Position numbers and translations under genes: made by a program. From positions 9,516,001 through 9,580,000 of the forward strand of contig NZ_CP054916.1 in assembly GCF_013364155.1 (NCBI RefSeq): 64,000 nt of DNA, given 5' to 3'. This DNA is from Streptomyces sp. NA02950 (GTDB lineage: Bacteria > Actinomycetota > Actinomycetes > Streptomycetales > Streptomycetaceae). Position 1 is the first letter of the stretch. Each line of letters begins with the position of its first letter. Shown in pieces: positions 17,590 through 26,223 of the stretch. The notes beneath the pieces are model-generated. The model did no database searches and was not told the origin of the DNA. It saw nothing but the letters and a program-made list of their open reading frames with translations.

Positions 17590-18121
17590 TCACGCTGATG
17601 GCCGTTTCGGCGCTGCTCACAAACACTTGACGTCGGTGCTCCCCGTCGCGTGATCAGGCGGGGGGCCTTGTCCTCTTCGGTGAGCCGCAGGCGCCAGACC
17701 AGGTCCTATATCAGGCGCCAGTCACGGAACGTGACAGATCTCCGGTTCTGAAACAGCTTCTAAGCCCCGGGCCCAACGCTCCAGTATGTCAACGTGGTCC
17801 GGAGCACCGCCATCTTCCACCACGTGCCCCCCGACTCGACAGCCGCGCCACGTGCCCACTTACCATCCCGCCCGACTGTGAAGCGACTGTCAAGAGCGCA
17901 TGGCAGGCCGCCGTCTCGTCGTGGGGCATGTCGCCGTACGTCAAGCCCCCAATTGCATTGGCTTGCAAGGCGGAGGGTGAACATTGCCTGATGCGGCACT
18001 ATTCGCCGCAGGAAGCTCAGCGGCGCCGAGGCTCTTCCCCGTCAGCGTGCCTGGCAGCTGACGGTACCTGTCGGTCGGGCGGTGATTGGCTCCTCTGCCG
18101 GGCTGTCCTCCTGGTGGTGGT
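17590..18121. other. 532-bp gap with the right inverted repeat
   Basis: No convincing gene on either strand. Contains the right 24-bp inverted repeat and two direct copies of CAGGCGCCAG (17688-17697, 17712-17721) just inside it. Confidence 0.5.
17737..17760 (-). repeat. Right 24-bp terminal inverted repeat
   Basis: Reverse complement is identical to 13417-13440. The two direct CAGGCGCCAG copies 16 bp or more inside it could be subterminal transposase-binding sites. Confidence 0.9.
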
Positions 18122-18592
18122 TCAGGTCGGGAGGAGTGCCCAGACTGTTTTGCCGGAGTCGCCGTGGAGTGCGTATCCCCAGTCGTGGCTGAGGATGTCG
18201 ATGATGATCAGTCCGCGGCCTTTGGTGTCGTGGAGTGTTGCTGGGTGTGAGACGGGCCGGTCGAGGCTGGGGTCGTGTACGGCGCAGATGATGGCGTCGG
18301 GGTGGTTCATCAGGCCGAGCCATCCGTTGCCGTCGGGCCGGTTTTTGAGGGCGTGGCGCAGTGCGTTGGTGACGAGCTCGCTGGCGACGGTGGTGGTGTC
18401 CTCAGCGCACGAGCGACGCCCCCAGAGTTTGAGTGTGCGGTGGGTGAAGCGGCGGACCCGGTACAGGCACTGGGGATCTCCGGTGAAGCGGCAGGCGGAG
18501 AAGTGAGGGACTCCGAGTCCCATGGCCAGTCCCCAGTCGAAGGGAGCGGGTCGAGTCTGCGGAGAGCGAGGGGAGTCGCTGCGGGGGGCCAC
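18122..18592 (-). CDS. ATP-binding RsbW-like regulator (HATPase_c_2)
   Basis: 156 aa, GTG start at 18592 after GAGAGGA. N-box ASELVTNALRHAL (catalytic Glu and Asn), G1-like DPSLDRPV and G2-like DTKGRGLIIIDILSHDWGY identify the serine-kinase/anti-sigma HATPase fold common in streptomycetes. These proteins usually bind and restrain sigma factors or anti-anti-sigma proteins. No sigma partner is adjacent. Confidence 0.85.
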   Translation of the reverse strand: MAPRSDSPRSPQTRPAPFDWGLAMGLGVPHFSACRFTGDPQCLYRVRRFTHRTLKLWGRRSCAEDTTTVASELVTNALRHALKNRPDGNGWLGLMNHPDAIICAVHDPSLDRPVSHPATLHDTKGRGLIIIDILSHDWGYALHGDSGKTVWALLPT

Positions 18593-18804
18593 CGTGTCCT
18601 CTCAAGCGATGCTCGGCCAGCTTCCCTGGCGGTGACGTGAACACTCTTTCGGGGGACTTCAGAAGCGGGCTGGTGAGGCTAGTATTCCGACTACCCCACC
18701 CTCCGTGCAATTGCAGGTGAAATCTCACGCATGCGGGGAGCGCTTGCGGATGACGGCATTTCGTCAGCTCTGGCACCGGCCCCGGAGGGTGATATTCGAA
18801 CGGC

Positions 18805-19059
18805 ATGGCGAAAGAGGTCACGGTGGAACACTTCGTCAACGGCGTCCCTGCCAGCTCGATCACTTGCGTGAAGTGGATCAAGAGCCGGAAGAGCAACGCG
18901 GAAGGGGCCTGCGTGGAAGTGGCGGAACTTCCGGGCGGGGGAGTAGCGATGCGGAACTCCCGTCATCCCGACGGGCCCGCCCTTGTCTATACACGCGCTG
19001 AACTCGCTGCGTTCGTGGCTGGCGCAAAGAGCGGAGACTTCGATCATATGACGGCCTGA
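18805..19059 (+). CDS. DUF397 protein
   Basis: 84 aa. Typical DUF397 pattern: WIKSRKSNAEGACVEVAEL, VAMRNSRHPDGPALVYTRAE then LAAFVAGAKSGDFD. DUF397 proteins are small partners of XRE/DUF5753 regulators; here one lies 89 bp downstream on the same strand (19148), as is usual. Probably modulates that regulator. Confidence 0.85.
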   Translation: MAKEVTVEHFVNGVPASSITCVKWIKSRKSNAEGACVEVAELPGGGVAMRNSRHPDGPALVYTRAELAAFVAGAKSGDFDHMTA

Positions 19060-19147
19060 ATCCGGGCCCGGGCAAAAGCGGTTGAGGCGGACAGGCAGGC
19101 TCCATCCTGGGATAGTGGTGGACGCCGCCAGCCCATCAGGAGCCTGC

Positions 19148-20083
19148 ATGTCCGCCGACCACCCCGACAGAGGGGCGTTGACCGCCACGGCGGTCCCCCT
19201 GCCCCGCCGCGGCGAGAAGCCGGTCGCTGCCGGCAAGGTCCTGGGCGCCTATCTGCGAAGGCTCCGCAAAGAGCGGGGCATGGCCATCAAGGACGCTGCG
19301 CCGGTCATCCGGGCATCCGTTTCCAAGATCAGCCGCATGGAGCGCGGTGAGAATCCCCCTCGGGAGCGGGATGTGCTCGACCTCCTCAACCACTACGGCG
19401 TCAAGGACGACCAGCAGGTCCAGGCCATCCGTGATCTGCTCCGGCATGCGACTGCCGCGGCGTGGTACGACGAGTACAGCGATGTGACTCCAGGCTGGCT
19501 CAAGCGTCTGATCGGACTTGAGGACTCGGCCACCGAGATCCGCGCCTACGAAGTCAATGTCGTGCCAGGGCTGTTGCAGACCCCGGGCTACGCAAGGGCC
19601 GTCGTCAAGAGCGGACGGCCGCACGACAGTGAAACCGAGATCAAGCGGCGTGTTGCACTCCGAATTGCCCGGCAGAAGCTGCTCCACGCCGCCGGCAGTC
19701 CCCAGCTGGTGGCCCTGCTGGACGAGGGCATCCTCCGCCGGCCGGTCGGCGGTCCTGAGGTGATGGCCGAACAGCTCCAGTACCTGCTGCACGCGGCAGA
19801 GCGTAGCCGCATCGCCATCCGCATCGTGCGGTTCACCAAAAGCGCGCAAATCGCCCCTACGACTCCGATAACGTATCTGAAATTTGCCCACGGCGGCCCC
19901 ACGGAACTGATCTACCTGGAGAACGCCATCGGCGCGACGTACGTCACCAACCACAGTGACGTCGAGCGGTATCGCCACCTCCTGTCCGAGCTGTGGGGGG
20001 TGGCTGAGTCCCGGAAGGTCACCATGCGGCTTCTCCGTGAAGCCCGAAAAGGCTACTCAGCTCACCCCTTCCGGCACTGCTGA
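19148..20083 (+). CDS. XRE-family regulator with DUF5753 domain
   Basis: 311 aa from ATG 19148. HTH at residues ~30-85 (LGAYLRRLRKERGMAIKDAA, SVSKISRMERGE), then the DUF5753 ligand-like domain from ~105 (WLKRLIGLEDSATEIRAYEV, VVPGLLQTPGYARAVV, RRPVGGPEVMAEQLQYLL, IYLENAIGATYV). Forms a pair with the DUF397 gene upstream. Confidence 0.9.
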   Translation: MSADHPDRGALTATAVPLPRRGEKPVAAGKVLGAYLRRLRKERGMAIKDAAPVIRASVSKISRMERGENPPRERDVLDLLNHYGVKDDQQVQAIRDLLRHATAAAWYDEYSDVTPGWLKRLIGLEDSATEIRAYEVNVVPGLLQTPGYARAVVKSGRPHDSETEIKRRVALRIARQKLLHAAGSPQLVALLDEGILRRPVGGPEVMAEQLQYLLHAAERSRIAIRIVRFTKSAQIAPTTPITYLKFAHGGPTELIYLENAIGATYVTNHSDVERYRHLLSELWGVAESRKVTMRLLREARKGYSAHPFRHC

Positions 20084-20100
20084 CACGACCTGTGCGCAGG

Positions 20101-20916
20101 TCAGGAGAGTCGGGCCACCCCGCCGTACTCTTCCCACTCGAACGTGCGCTGCCGGGGAGCGACCTCTGAATCCGGACGCCACGTGGAGACCTCGACAAGG
20201 TACGGCTGGAGAAGCTCCATGCCTTCGAAGTAGTCCCGCACCTCGCTCTTCTCCCTGACTCTGCCCCACTTGTTGCCAGTCACTCGCAGCATGAAGTCGG
20301 TTGCCGCTTGCCGCGTGGCCGCATCATCACTGACAAGCTGGCAGATCACCATGAAGCTGCCGGGAGCCAGGCGGTCGGCCACCTCGCGCACCACTCGCCC
20401 GGGCTGCTCTGAGTCGGGGAGGCAGTGCAGGACCGAGACGAACAGCGCAGCCACCGGCTGGGCGAAGTCGATGAAGCCGTCGACATCCGGATGATTGAAG
20501 ATGCCCTCGGTGTCTGTCATCTCCGCCTGGATGAAGGCGGTCTCGTCGTTCTCGTCGAGCAGCGTGCGCCCGTGGGCCAGCACGATCGGATCGTTGTCGA
20601 TGTAGACGACGCGCGAACTCCGGTCGACAGCCTGGGCAACCTGATGAACGTTGTTCTGTGTGGGGAGCCCGGAACCATGATCCAGAAACTGGCGTACCCC
20701 GTAGTCCCGGGCCAGGACGCGTACCACGCGCTGGAGGAAAAGCCTGTTGTTCCGCGCCAGAGCAGCAGTGCTCGGCGCAATCTCTAACAGCTCCTGACAG
20801 GCCTTGCGATCCGAGGCGAAGTTGTCCGTGCCCCCCAGGTACCAGTCGTACATGCGGGCGACACTCGGTGTATTAACGTCGATAGCATGAGCAATGGGAT
20901 TCTCCCCGCGATCCAT
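20101..20916 (-). CDS. SAV2177/DUF574-family SAM-dependent methyltransferase
   Basis: 271 aa from ATG 20916. N-terminal PSVARMYDWYLGGTDNFASD, SAM-binding region QFLDHGSGLPTQNNVHQVAQ, then VVYIDNDPIVLAHGR and the family signature up to WRPDSEV. Members are abundant in Streptomyces and often sit beside XRE/DUF5753 regulators, as here (convergent). Substrate unknown. Confidence 0.88.
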   Translation of the reverse strand: MDRGENPIAHAIDVNTPSVARMYDWYLGGTDNFASDRKACQELLEIAPSTAALARNNRLFLQRVVRVLARDYGVRQFLDHGSGLPTQNNVHQVAQAVDRSSRVVYIDNDPIVLAHGRTLLDENDETAFIQAEMTDTEGIFNHPDVDGFIDFAQPVAALFVSVLHCLPDSEQPGRVVREVADRLAPGSFMVICQLVSDDAATRQAATDFMLRVTGNKWGRVREKSEVRDYFEGMELLQPYLVEVSTWRPDSEVAPRQRTFEWEEYGGVARLS

Positions 20917-21074
20917 CCGACCCCCCTTGCCTCCCTCACCCGGGAGGCTCCTCAGCAGCAGGGAGGCCCATGCTAGAGAGGGCAACGGGGCAATGCCCAG
21001 GCATCCTGGGAAGGACCCCCGGACGGCTGACGCGAACTAGACGACCGGTGGAGAAATCACGCGCGCAGCATTCC

Positions 21075-21548
21075 TCATCTCCGCCCCCACAGCGTCCCTG
21101 CCTCGGGCGGACGCAGGGCAGTGGAAAGCCACCGCGGCAGACTCCGCTCCGCCATGAGCAGATGGGCCGCCATGACCGACGAGCTGATCCCCATGAGATC
21201 CGCACCCGCGGTCAGCGTCATCCCCAGCCGGTAGTGCAGCAACACCGCATCAGCCTGCTCTGCCGGCAGCACACCGTACAGACCCCCCAGGCTCTCGTCC
21301 GCCGCACCCTCCGCCCGGTCGGCTTCCGATACGCACCGGCCCAGCAGCCGCCACGAAAACGCTGCCGGGCACGCGCTGCTCAACGCTTCGGGCCACCGGC
21401 ACCCCAGGGAGTCAAACGCTGCTCCCACCACAGCAGTTCCTCTGTCCCCGACCCGGACCCGGGCGTAGCGGAGGTAGCTGTCACGGTGCATCTGCCTGAA
21501 GGCGCGGTAGCCCAGTAGCGCAGTCGCGGACGGTCCACCACAGGCCAC
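21075..21548 (-). CDS. Sigma-70 region 4-like regulatory protein
   Basis: 157 aa, GTG 21548 after GGAGGGAGG. The second half has a sigma region-4 arrangement: LYGVLPAEQADAVLLHYRLG, MTLTAGADLMGISSSVMAAH, then LLMAERSLPRWL, i.e. a HTH followed by the recognition helix. The N-terminal half (FRQMHRDSYLRYARVRVGD) is a shortened region-2-like segment. Likely an unusual sigma-like activator. 54 bp downstream of the zinc-finger/HTH gene on the same strand, so probably co-transcribed. Confidence 0.65.
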   Translation of the reverse strand: MACGGPSATALLGYRAFRQMHRDSYLRYARVRVGDRGTAVVGAAFDSLGCRWPEALSSACPAAFSWRLLGRCVSEADRAEGAADESLGGLYGVLPAEQADAVLLHYRLGMTLTAGADLMGISSSVMAAHLLMAERSLPRWLSTALRPPEAGTLWGRR

Positions 21549-21602
21549 GACAGCCTCCCTCCTGAGACATCGACTTCTGACACTCCTGACCCACCGGGCG
21601 AT

Positions 21603-22712
21603 TCACGGGCCTGCGGTCCCGGGGCCAGCGCTGCCCTCTGTGCCGGGCAGCCCGGAGCGTGGCAGCCCGCCCGCAGGGAAGACATCACGAGAGGCGAGAA
21701 ATGCGTAATGCATGTCCTCCCACAAGGGACGGATGGCCGACGCCTCTCCGCCCAGGCGCACCACCAGGTCCTCGACCGTAGGCCAGTCCGGGATGAGACC
21801 ACCGCCGAACACCTCCTGGACCACCTCGGGAGTCAGGGCAGGTCCGCCGCCTTTGCACAGGCGCCGCAACTCGGGGCTGCCCGCCGCCAGATACAGCCCC
21901 CGCAGTGCGGCCTGTAGCTGCGATGCGGCACCGGTCACTGACCGCCGCACCGGGAAAGACATCCCTTGAGCCCGCTCCCAGAGGAACCGCAGTTCCCCGG
22001 CCTGCCCTCCAAAGATTGTCGCCAGCATGTGCACGGTCGGCCAGGCAGGCAAACGGGCTCCGGCCAGCACGCGCGACACCGAGGAGGGAGACAACACCGC
22101 CTCCTGAGCGGCATCCTGAAGGGTCATCGAGCTCTGGCGCTGCAGGTGGGAGAGAGCGGCTGCCAGTTTCTGACGCGCCTGTTCAGCTCCTCCGCCGTCA
22201 CGTCCCGGCGGAGTCTCATCGTCGCCCATGGCAGATGCCCACTTCCCTGCTGCTGGCTCCGGCGGTGCGGACCACTGCTGATCACGCCGGGCCAGCAGCC
22301 GCTTGACCTTGAGGTCGCTCCACCTGGCCCGCGCTGTCTCCACGCTCACCCCCGCGGCCTGCGCCACCACGCCCCAGCCTGTCCCGCGGGACCGTGCGTC
22401 CTGCACTGCCGCCGCCATGTAGCAGCCCACATTTCTCGCCAGCCGGTCGGCATGTGACAGGAGGTCAGGCAGGGCTTCCTTCTTTCTCTCCGCCTCGGCC
22501 AACCGGGCCGCCAGGACGAGCGTGTCGTCCGCGACCTGTCGCCCCCAGTCAGACGGAGTTGTCTCCCCGCGCGCTGCCGGCTCGCTGTCACGCAAACGCT
22601 GAGCCTGCCGTCGGCAGGACTTGTTGCAGTAGTCCCGCTTGCGGCCCGGTCCTGACCGTTGCCGGAACGGGCCTCCGCAGTGCGCGCACTGCGTATAGGA
22701 AGGCGCACTCAT
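21603..22712 (-). CDS. Zinc-finger protein with repeated HTH segments
   Basis: 369 aa from ATG 22712 (GGGAGGGGAG upstream). Residues 9-33 form a treble-clef-like zinc finger (CAHCGG...YCNKSC, with C9, C12, C29, C33). A HTH (WGVVAQAAGVSVETARARW) lies near residue 110. Two XRE-like segments follow: MTLQDAAQEAVLSPSSVSRV (~195) and, spaced about 95 residues later, a related LTPEVVQEVFGGGLIPDWPT, each followed by W-P-T-V-[HE]-x-L, suggesting a duplication. Probable DNA-binding regulator; unknown target. Confidence 0.65.
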   Translation of the reverse strand: MSAPSYTQCAHCGGPFRQRSGPGRKRDYCNKSCRRQAQRLRDSEPAARGETTPSDWGRQVADDTLVLAARLAEAERKKEALPDLLSHADRLARNVGCYMAAAVQDARSRGTGWGVVAQAAGVSVETARARWSDLKVKRLLARRDQQWSAPPEPAAGKWASAMGDDETPPGRDGGGAEQARQKLAAALSHLQRQSSMTLQDAAQEAVLSPSSVSRVLAGARLPAWPTVHMLATIFGGQAGELRFLWERAQGMSFPVRRSVTGAASQLQAALRGLYLAAGSPELRRLCKGGGPALTPEVVQEVFGGGLIPDWPTVEDLVVRLGGEASAIRPLWEDMHYAFLASRDVFPAGGLPRSGLPGTEGSAGPGTAGP

Positions 22713-22807
22713 ATGCCGTTTCTCCCCTCCCTCCGGGACACTCTTCGTTCGCCCCGGAGCAGAAAATCCCCGACGAACCCGGCACTGAGCCGTCGGTGGC
22801 ACCGGAC

Positions 22808-22842
22808 GCCTGTTCCGGAGGGACACACCCTCCGGAACAGGC
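22808..22842. terminator. Perfect 15-bp hairpin
   Basis: GCCTGTTCCGGAGGG and its exact complement are separated by the five-base loop ACACA. It lies upstream of the 22712 start and downstream of the end of the small gene at 22854; it could end the latter's transcript. No T-run. Confidence 0.6.
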
Positions 22843-22853
22843 GCTCGGCATCT

Positions 22854-23030
22854 CTAGAGGAAGCGAATCCGCAGGTGGCGGACACTTGAACGGCCAGCAG
22901 CGGCCGTCAGCACCCCCAACGGGATGACCCACGGAGGAAGGTGGCTGGATCCCGCCAGGGCAACCCAGATCACGATGACCACCCAGATGACGCTGCGCAG
23001 CCGCACCGTGACATCGCTGGCAATCAGCAT
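22854..23030 (-). CDS. Small membrane protein, unknown
   Basis: 58 aa from ATG 23030. Two hydrophobic stretches: VIWVVIVIWVALAGSS and PPWVIPLGVLTAAAG, with a basic C-terminus. A strong ribosome site is missing, so the start is uncertain. The 15-bp hairpin follows its stop. Confidence 0.4.
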   Translation of the reverse strand: MLIASDVTVRLRSVIWVVIVIWVALAGSSHLPPWVIPLGVLTAAAGRSSVRHLRIRFL

Positions 23031-23967
23031 GCGGTTTTGACGGGGCAGAATCGACGGCCTGCTAAGTTCGCTTTTCGCCGAGGTTGGCGTGAACGCCCCT
23101 CGCGTGATTCGGTCGAGCACCAGCTGAATCCTATGTTCGATCGGACAAGCCCCGGGGTGGGCGCAATCCACCCTGGGGCGACTTCATGCGGGGGGTACTC
23201 CCCGCTCAAGGCATCAACGTACAGCCGGTCGCACAACCCCTTGGAATCCGTGCAATCGGCGATATGCTTCAGGCCTTTAACTACTGCAGAGGGAACCTGA
23301 TCGCCTGCTGTCAAAGAATGGCAAGGTGCTCCATAGCGGCGATCACTTGCGATCAAGGTGATCCGCAAAGGGTAAAGTTTCACACAGGAATAGGCCTTCT
23401 GTTGGTGACGCTACCGCCGATCAGGTATGCGATGGCGTAGAGATGCCAATTCACCCGTGTGGGTTACGTACTGCACGTGCAGGTGCAAAAATTCCGAAGC
23501 CTTCGGGTCAGGCTCTCGCACTGAAGGGGGCCGAAAATTCATCCCAAACCGGCGTAAGCAGGGGAAGTGCCGCGCGCGTCGCTCCACCAGCATGCCAGGC
23601 ACCGCTCAAGCGAGCCCGGCGAACTCAAACATGCATGGCATGTCGGACCACGGCACTCCGAACCTGAGCTCACGTCAGCGCTTCAAGCTGCCGACGGCCG
23701 CTACGACCCAAAGGCGCTCCAGGAGTACCGCAGCGGCACGGATGCGGCGCGGCACAGACCCAGGTGGGATCTCGCTGGACGAGTTTGCATCAGTTCCGCC
23801 GTCGTGGCCGCCGCGGTCGCGCGTGACATGATGGTGAGGTGCCGTGACAGGAGACGCCCCGCCGCACCCTGACAGGGACTGCTCGGCGGGGACGTGGGGA
23901 ACGGCTCTGTGCTGAGGCCGCCCCGGGTGTCTGACTCGCGTCCCGGCCGGCTCTTTGTGTGCTCGCT
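23031..23967. other. About 0.9 kb without an assignable gene
   Basis: Several frames are open on both strands but lack ribosome sites, known motifs or consistent codon use. CCCCGCCG and CGGCGGGG near 23857-23892 can form a hairpin, a possible terminator for the DUF397 gene at 23968. Nothing else is seen. Confidence 0.4.
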
Positions 23968-24198
23968 TCAGGACTGGATGAACTCGCCCTCGACGGCACC
24001 ACGGACGAAGGCGGCCCATGCGTCGGCGGAGAAGAGCATCGCGGGCCTGCTGATGTCGTTGGAGTCGCGCAGGGCCACGATGCCGCCGGTGACGGCGATC
24101 TCGACGCAGGCCCCGGTGCCGGAGCTGTAGCTGCTCTTACGCCAGGCAGCGCCGGTCAGATCGACCTCTGGGGCCGGTCGCCTGTGCTGGTTGGTCAT
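23968..24198 (-). CDS. DUF397 protein
   Basis: 76 aa from ATG 24198. Canonical DUF397: AAWRKSSYSSGTGACVEIAV, VALRDSNDISRPAMLFSADA, WAAFVRGAVEGEF. Its ATG overlaps the stop of the XRE/DUF5753 gene (ATGA), so it is the translationally coupled partner. Confidence 0.9.
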   Translation of the reverse strand: MTNQHRRPAPEVDLTGAAWRKSSYSSGTGACVEIAVTGGIVALRDSNDISRPAMLFSADAWAAFVRGAVEGEFIQS

Positions 24199-25058
24199 GG
24201 CTGCTGCATCTCCTTCGCGAGGTTTTCCAGGATGCTCGGGGTCTCTTGGGGGTCGGGGCCGGCTGCGCGGACCATGTCGAAGGTCTGGGTGAACTTGCGT
24301 ACGTCGCGCTCCTTCTCCAGGTACACATTCCCGGCGATGGAGTCGACGTAGACGACGCTTGGGGTGGTCGGTTCGAAGTCCAGCAGGGCGAACGTTCCGG
24401 CCATGGCCATGTGGGCGCCCTTGGCGTTCGGCATGACCTGCACGGTGACGTTCGGCAGGGCGGATGCTCGGATGAGCTGGTTGATCTGTGCGGCCATCAC
24501 TTCCTTGCCGCCTACCGGGCGCCGCAGCGCGGACTCCTCGATGACTGCCCACAGCTCCAACGGGTGGGAGCTGCGAGTCAGCAGCTTTTGACGCTCCATG
24601 CGGAAGCGGACCAGCCGTTCGACCTCGTCGGGCTCATTGGGGCGAACCGCAGCGATGACCGCACGGGCGTAGTCCTCGCTCTGCAGCAGCCCGTGCACGA
24701 AGATCGGCTCGTAGGCGCGGACCGTCCGGGCGTCGGATTCCAGACCTGCGTAGGTGGCCATGCCCGACGGCAGGATCTCCTCATAGTGGGCCCACCAACC
24801 CTGCTTCTGCGCGTCCTTGTGGATCTGCATCACGGTCTCCACCTGTGCGGAGTCGGTGACCTCGTACCAGTCCAGAAGGTCGCGAACGTCCCGGGCCTTG
24901 ATCGGAGCCTGTCCGGTTTCCACCCGGGAGACCTTGGACATCGAGCACTCCAAGTAGGCCGCCGCGTCCTCGATCTTCTTGCCTGCCGCCTCGCGCAGAC
25001 GGCGCAGCTCGGCACCGAGCTGGCGCTTGCGCACCGTCGGTCCGCTGGCTGGTGGCAT
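24195..25058 (-). CDS. XRE-family regulator with DUF5753 domain
   Basis: 287 aa from ATG 25058 behind CAGGAGGGG. HTH at ~residues 12-65 (LGAELRRLREAAGKKIEDAA, SMSKVSRVETGQ), DUF5753 after that (YAGLESDARTVRAYEPIFVH, GLLQSEDYARAVIAAV, ALRRPVGGKEVMAAQINQLI, VYVDSIAGNVYLE). Forms a coupled pair with the DUF397 gene. Lies divergent from the ATPase/lanthipeptide cluster and could share its promoter region. Confidence 0.92.
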   Translation of the reverse strand: MPPASGPTVRKRQLGAELRRLREAAGKKIEDAAAYLECSMSKVSRVETGQAPIKARDVRDLLDWYEVTDSAQVETVMQIHKDAQKQGWWAHYEEILPSGMATYAGLESDARTVRAYEPIFVHGLLQSEDYARAVIAAVRPNEPDEVERLVRFRMERQKLLTRSSHPLELWAVIEESALRRPVGGKEVMAAQINQLIRASALPNVTVQVMPNAKGAHMAMAGTFALLDFEPTTPSVVYVDSIAGNVYLEKERDVRKFTQTFDMVRAAGPDPQETPSILENLAKEMQQP

Positions 25059-25300
25059 GACACCCCTCCTGACAGCACTGCCCGCGTGTTGCTGCACGCA
25101 ATTGTGCCGCATCACCCTTCCACGCACCGTCCCTCCAGCATTGAACGTCACCACTGCATATGCCATTTCCCTGACGCACTTGCGTGAGAGAAGTTCGTGA
25201 CGCCATTCTGAGGGGACTTCACGATCCGTAGCGCTGCTGTCGCTGATCGTTTGCGTCGTGGTGCGAGCAGGTATCGCCCGCCCGAAGGGAGCCCCCGGTG

Positions 25301-25799
25301 ATGCACGCAGTGCCCAGCCCGGTGCAGGAGCACAACGCGAACGCCGGCGCAGCCCATCCGATAGCAGCACTGGTGACCGGACGACGCCTGTCCTTCATCG
25401 TGCAAGCAGAAAAAGAAGCCGTGCCCGTAGCCCGCAGGGGAGGCCGCAGCCCACCTTCAGATGTGGGGCCTGCCGCACGAGGCGGAGATTGTTGCAACTG
25501 CCGTCCTCGCGGCAAGCGAGCTGGTCACCAACGTCGCCCAACACACGACCAGTTCGACCACCACGGCGGATGTCACGCTGACTCTCGAAGATGACGAGCT
25601 GACACTGACCGTCCACGACCGGCACCCCGCCCTGCCGAAGCCGTCCGCGACCGTGGACGCCTACCAGGTCAGCGGGCGCGGCCTGTGGCTGGTTGAGACC
25701 CTGACCGCCGAGGCGGGCGGGTCGACCGATATATCCGTCGACGCAGACGGCGGCGGCAAGTCCGTCGAGATACGCCTGCCACTCGACGCCATCCCCTGA
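25301..25799 (+). pseudogene. RsbW-like ATP-binding regulator, frameshifted
   Basis: Two frames complete each other: 25301-~25440 (RRLSFIVQAEKEAVPVARR) and ~25441-25799 (AAAHLQMWGLPHEAEIVATA, N-box ASELVTNVAQH, HDRHPALP, VSGRGLWLVETL). The change is explained by one extra G in the GGGG run at 25437-25440. It sits 140 bp before the lanthipeptide precursor on the same strand and is a plausible cluster regulator in other strains. Either a real loss of function or a sequencing error. Confidence 0.75.
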
Positions 25800-25939
25800 A
25801 AGAACCCTCCGCATACAGGGCAGCTGACTCCGCCACCCTCGCTGCGCCTCCACGCCGCCCCCGGCCCTCCCACTGGTGCCACGCCGGACCACCCCGTCCA
25901 ACCGGCCGGGGTACACGAGAAAGCTCTCAAGGAGGTCTG

Positions 25940-26137
25940 ATGACCACCGCAACACCCGTAAGGAAGCCCGCCACCGAGCACACCGCCGTCACGGAGCACG
26001 GAGGCGAGAGCGTCGACGATGCCTTCGTCCTCGACATCCACGTCATCTCCGACGTCCGCCCCGACTTAATGCCCACGGCGTGCGACACCAACGACGGCTG
26101 CAAGAAGACCTGCGCGTCAGCCTGCACCAGCACCTGA
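25940..26137 (+). CDS. FxLD-family lanthipeptide precursor
   Basis: 65 aa, ATG 25940 after AAGGAGG. Leader with the family motif F29-V-L-D32 (FVLDIHVISD) and a C-terminal core PTACDTNDGCKKTCASACTS with four Cys (48, 54, 58, 62) and several Thr/Ser for dehydration. The LanB and LanC downstream would form lanthionine rings from them. Asp52-Gly53 in the core is a natural isoaspartate/aspartimide site and so the probable target of the PIMT-like enzyme of this cluster. The leader cleavage site is unknown; cleavage near Met44/Pro45 is a guess. No dedicated protease or transporter is seen nearby. Confidence 0.92.
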   Translation: MTTATPVRKPATEHTAVTEHGGESVDDAFVLDIHVISDVRPDLMPTACDTNDGCKKTCASACTST

Positions 26138-26156
26138 CAGACAACAGCGGCTCAAC

Positions 26157-26187
26157 GGGCCCAAGGAGCGATGGCCTCCTCCGGCCC
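26157..26187 (+). terminator. Hairpin between precursor and LanB genes
   Basis: GGGCC (26157-26161) pairs with GGCCC (26183-26187), and AGGAG (26164-26168) with CTCCT (26176-26180), leaving a 7-base loop. It is followed by CTTAA. In such clusters a weak terminator here lets more precursor than enzyme be made. Confidence 0.6.
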
Positions 26188-26223
26188 CTTAACGCCCCAC
26201 AGACTGTCGGAAAGGATGACCCC

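Larger units (their letters stand above)
13417..17760 (+). mobile_element. 4.34-kb inverted-repeat-bounded IS5-like unit with cargo genes
   Basis: Perfect 24-bp inverted repeats at 13417-13440 and 17737-17760, beginning GAAGCTGTTTCAG. This resembles the CCGTTTCAG end of the IS5 copies in the same window. The unit holds a DUF6192 gene, a RacP-like gene, an IS5-type transposase and an MFS exporter, all on the plus strand. The flanks are TCA on the left and TAA on the right: both fit a TNA target but are not identical, so the ends may come from two insertions or a recombination. Confidence 0.7.

Noticed and set aside
17688..17721. Two CAGGCGCCAG direct copies as a CRISPR or integration site
   Set aside because: Only two short copies, 14 bases apart; no array or integrase.
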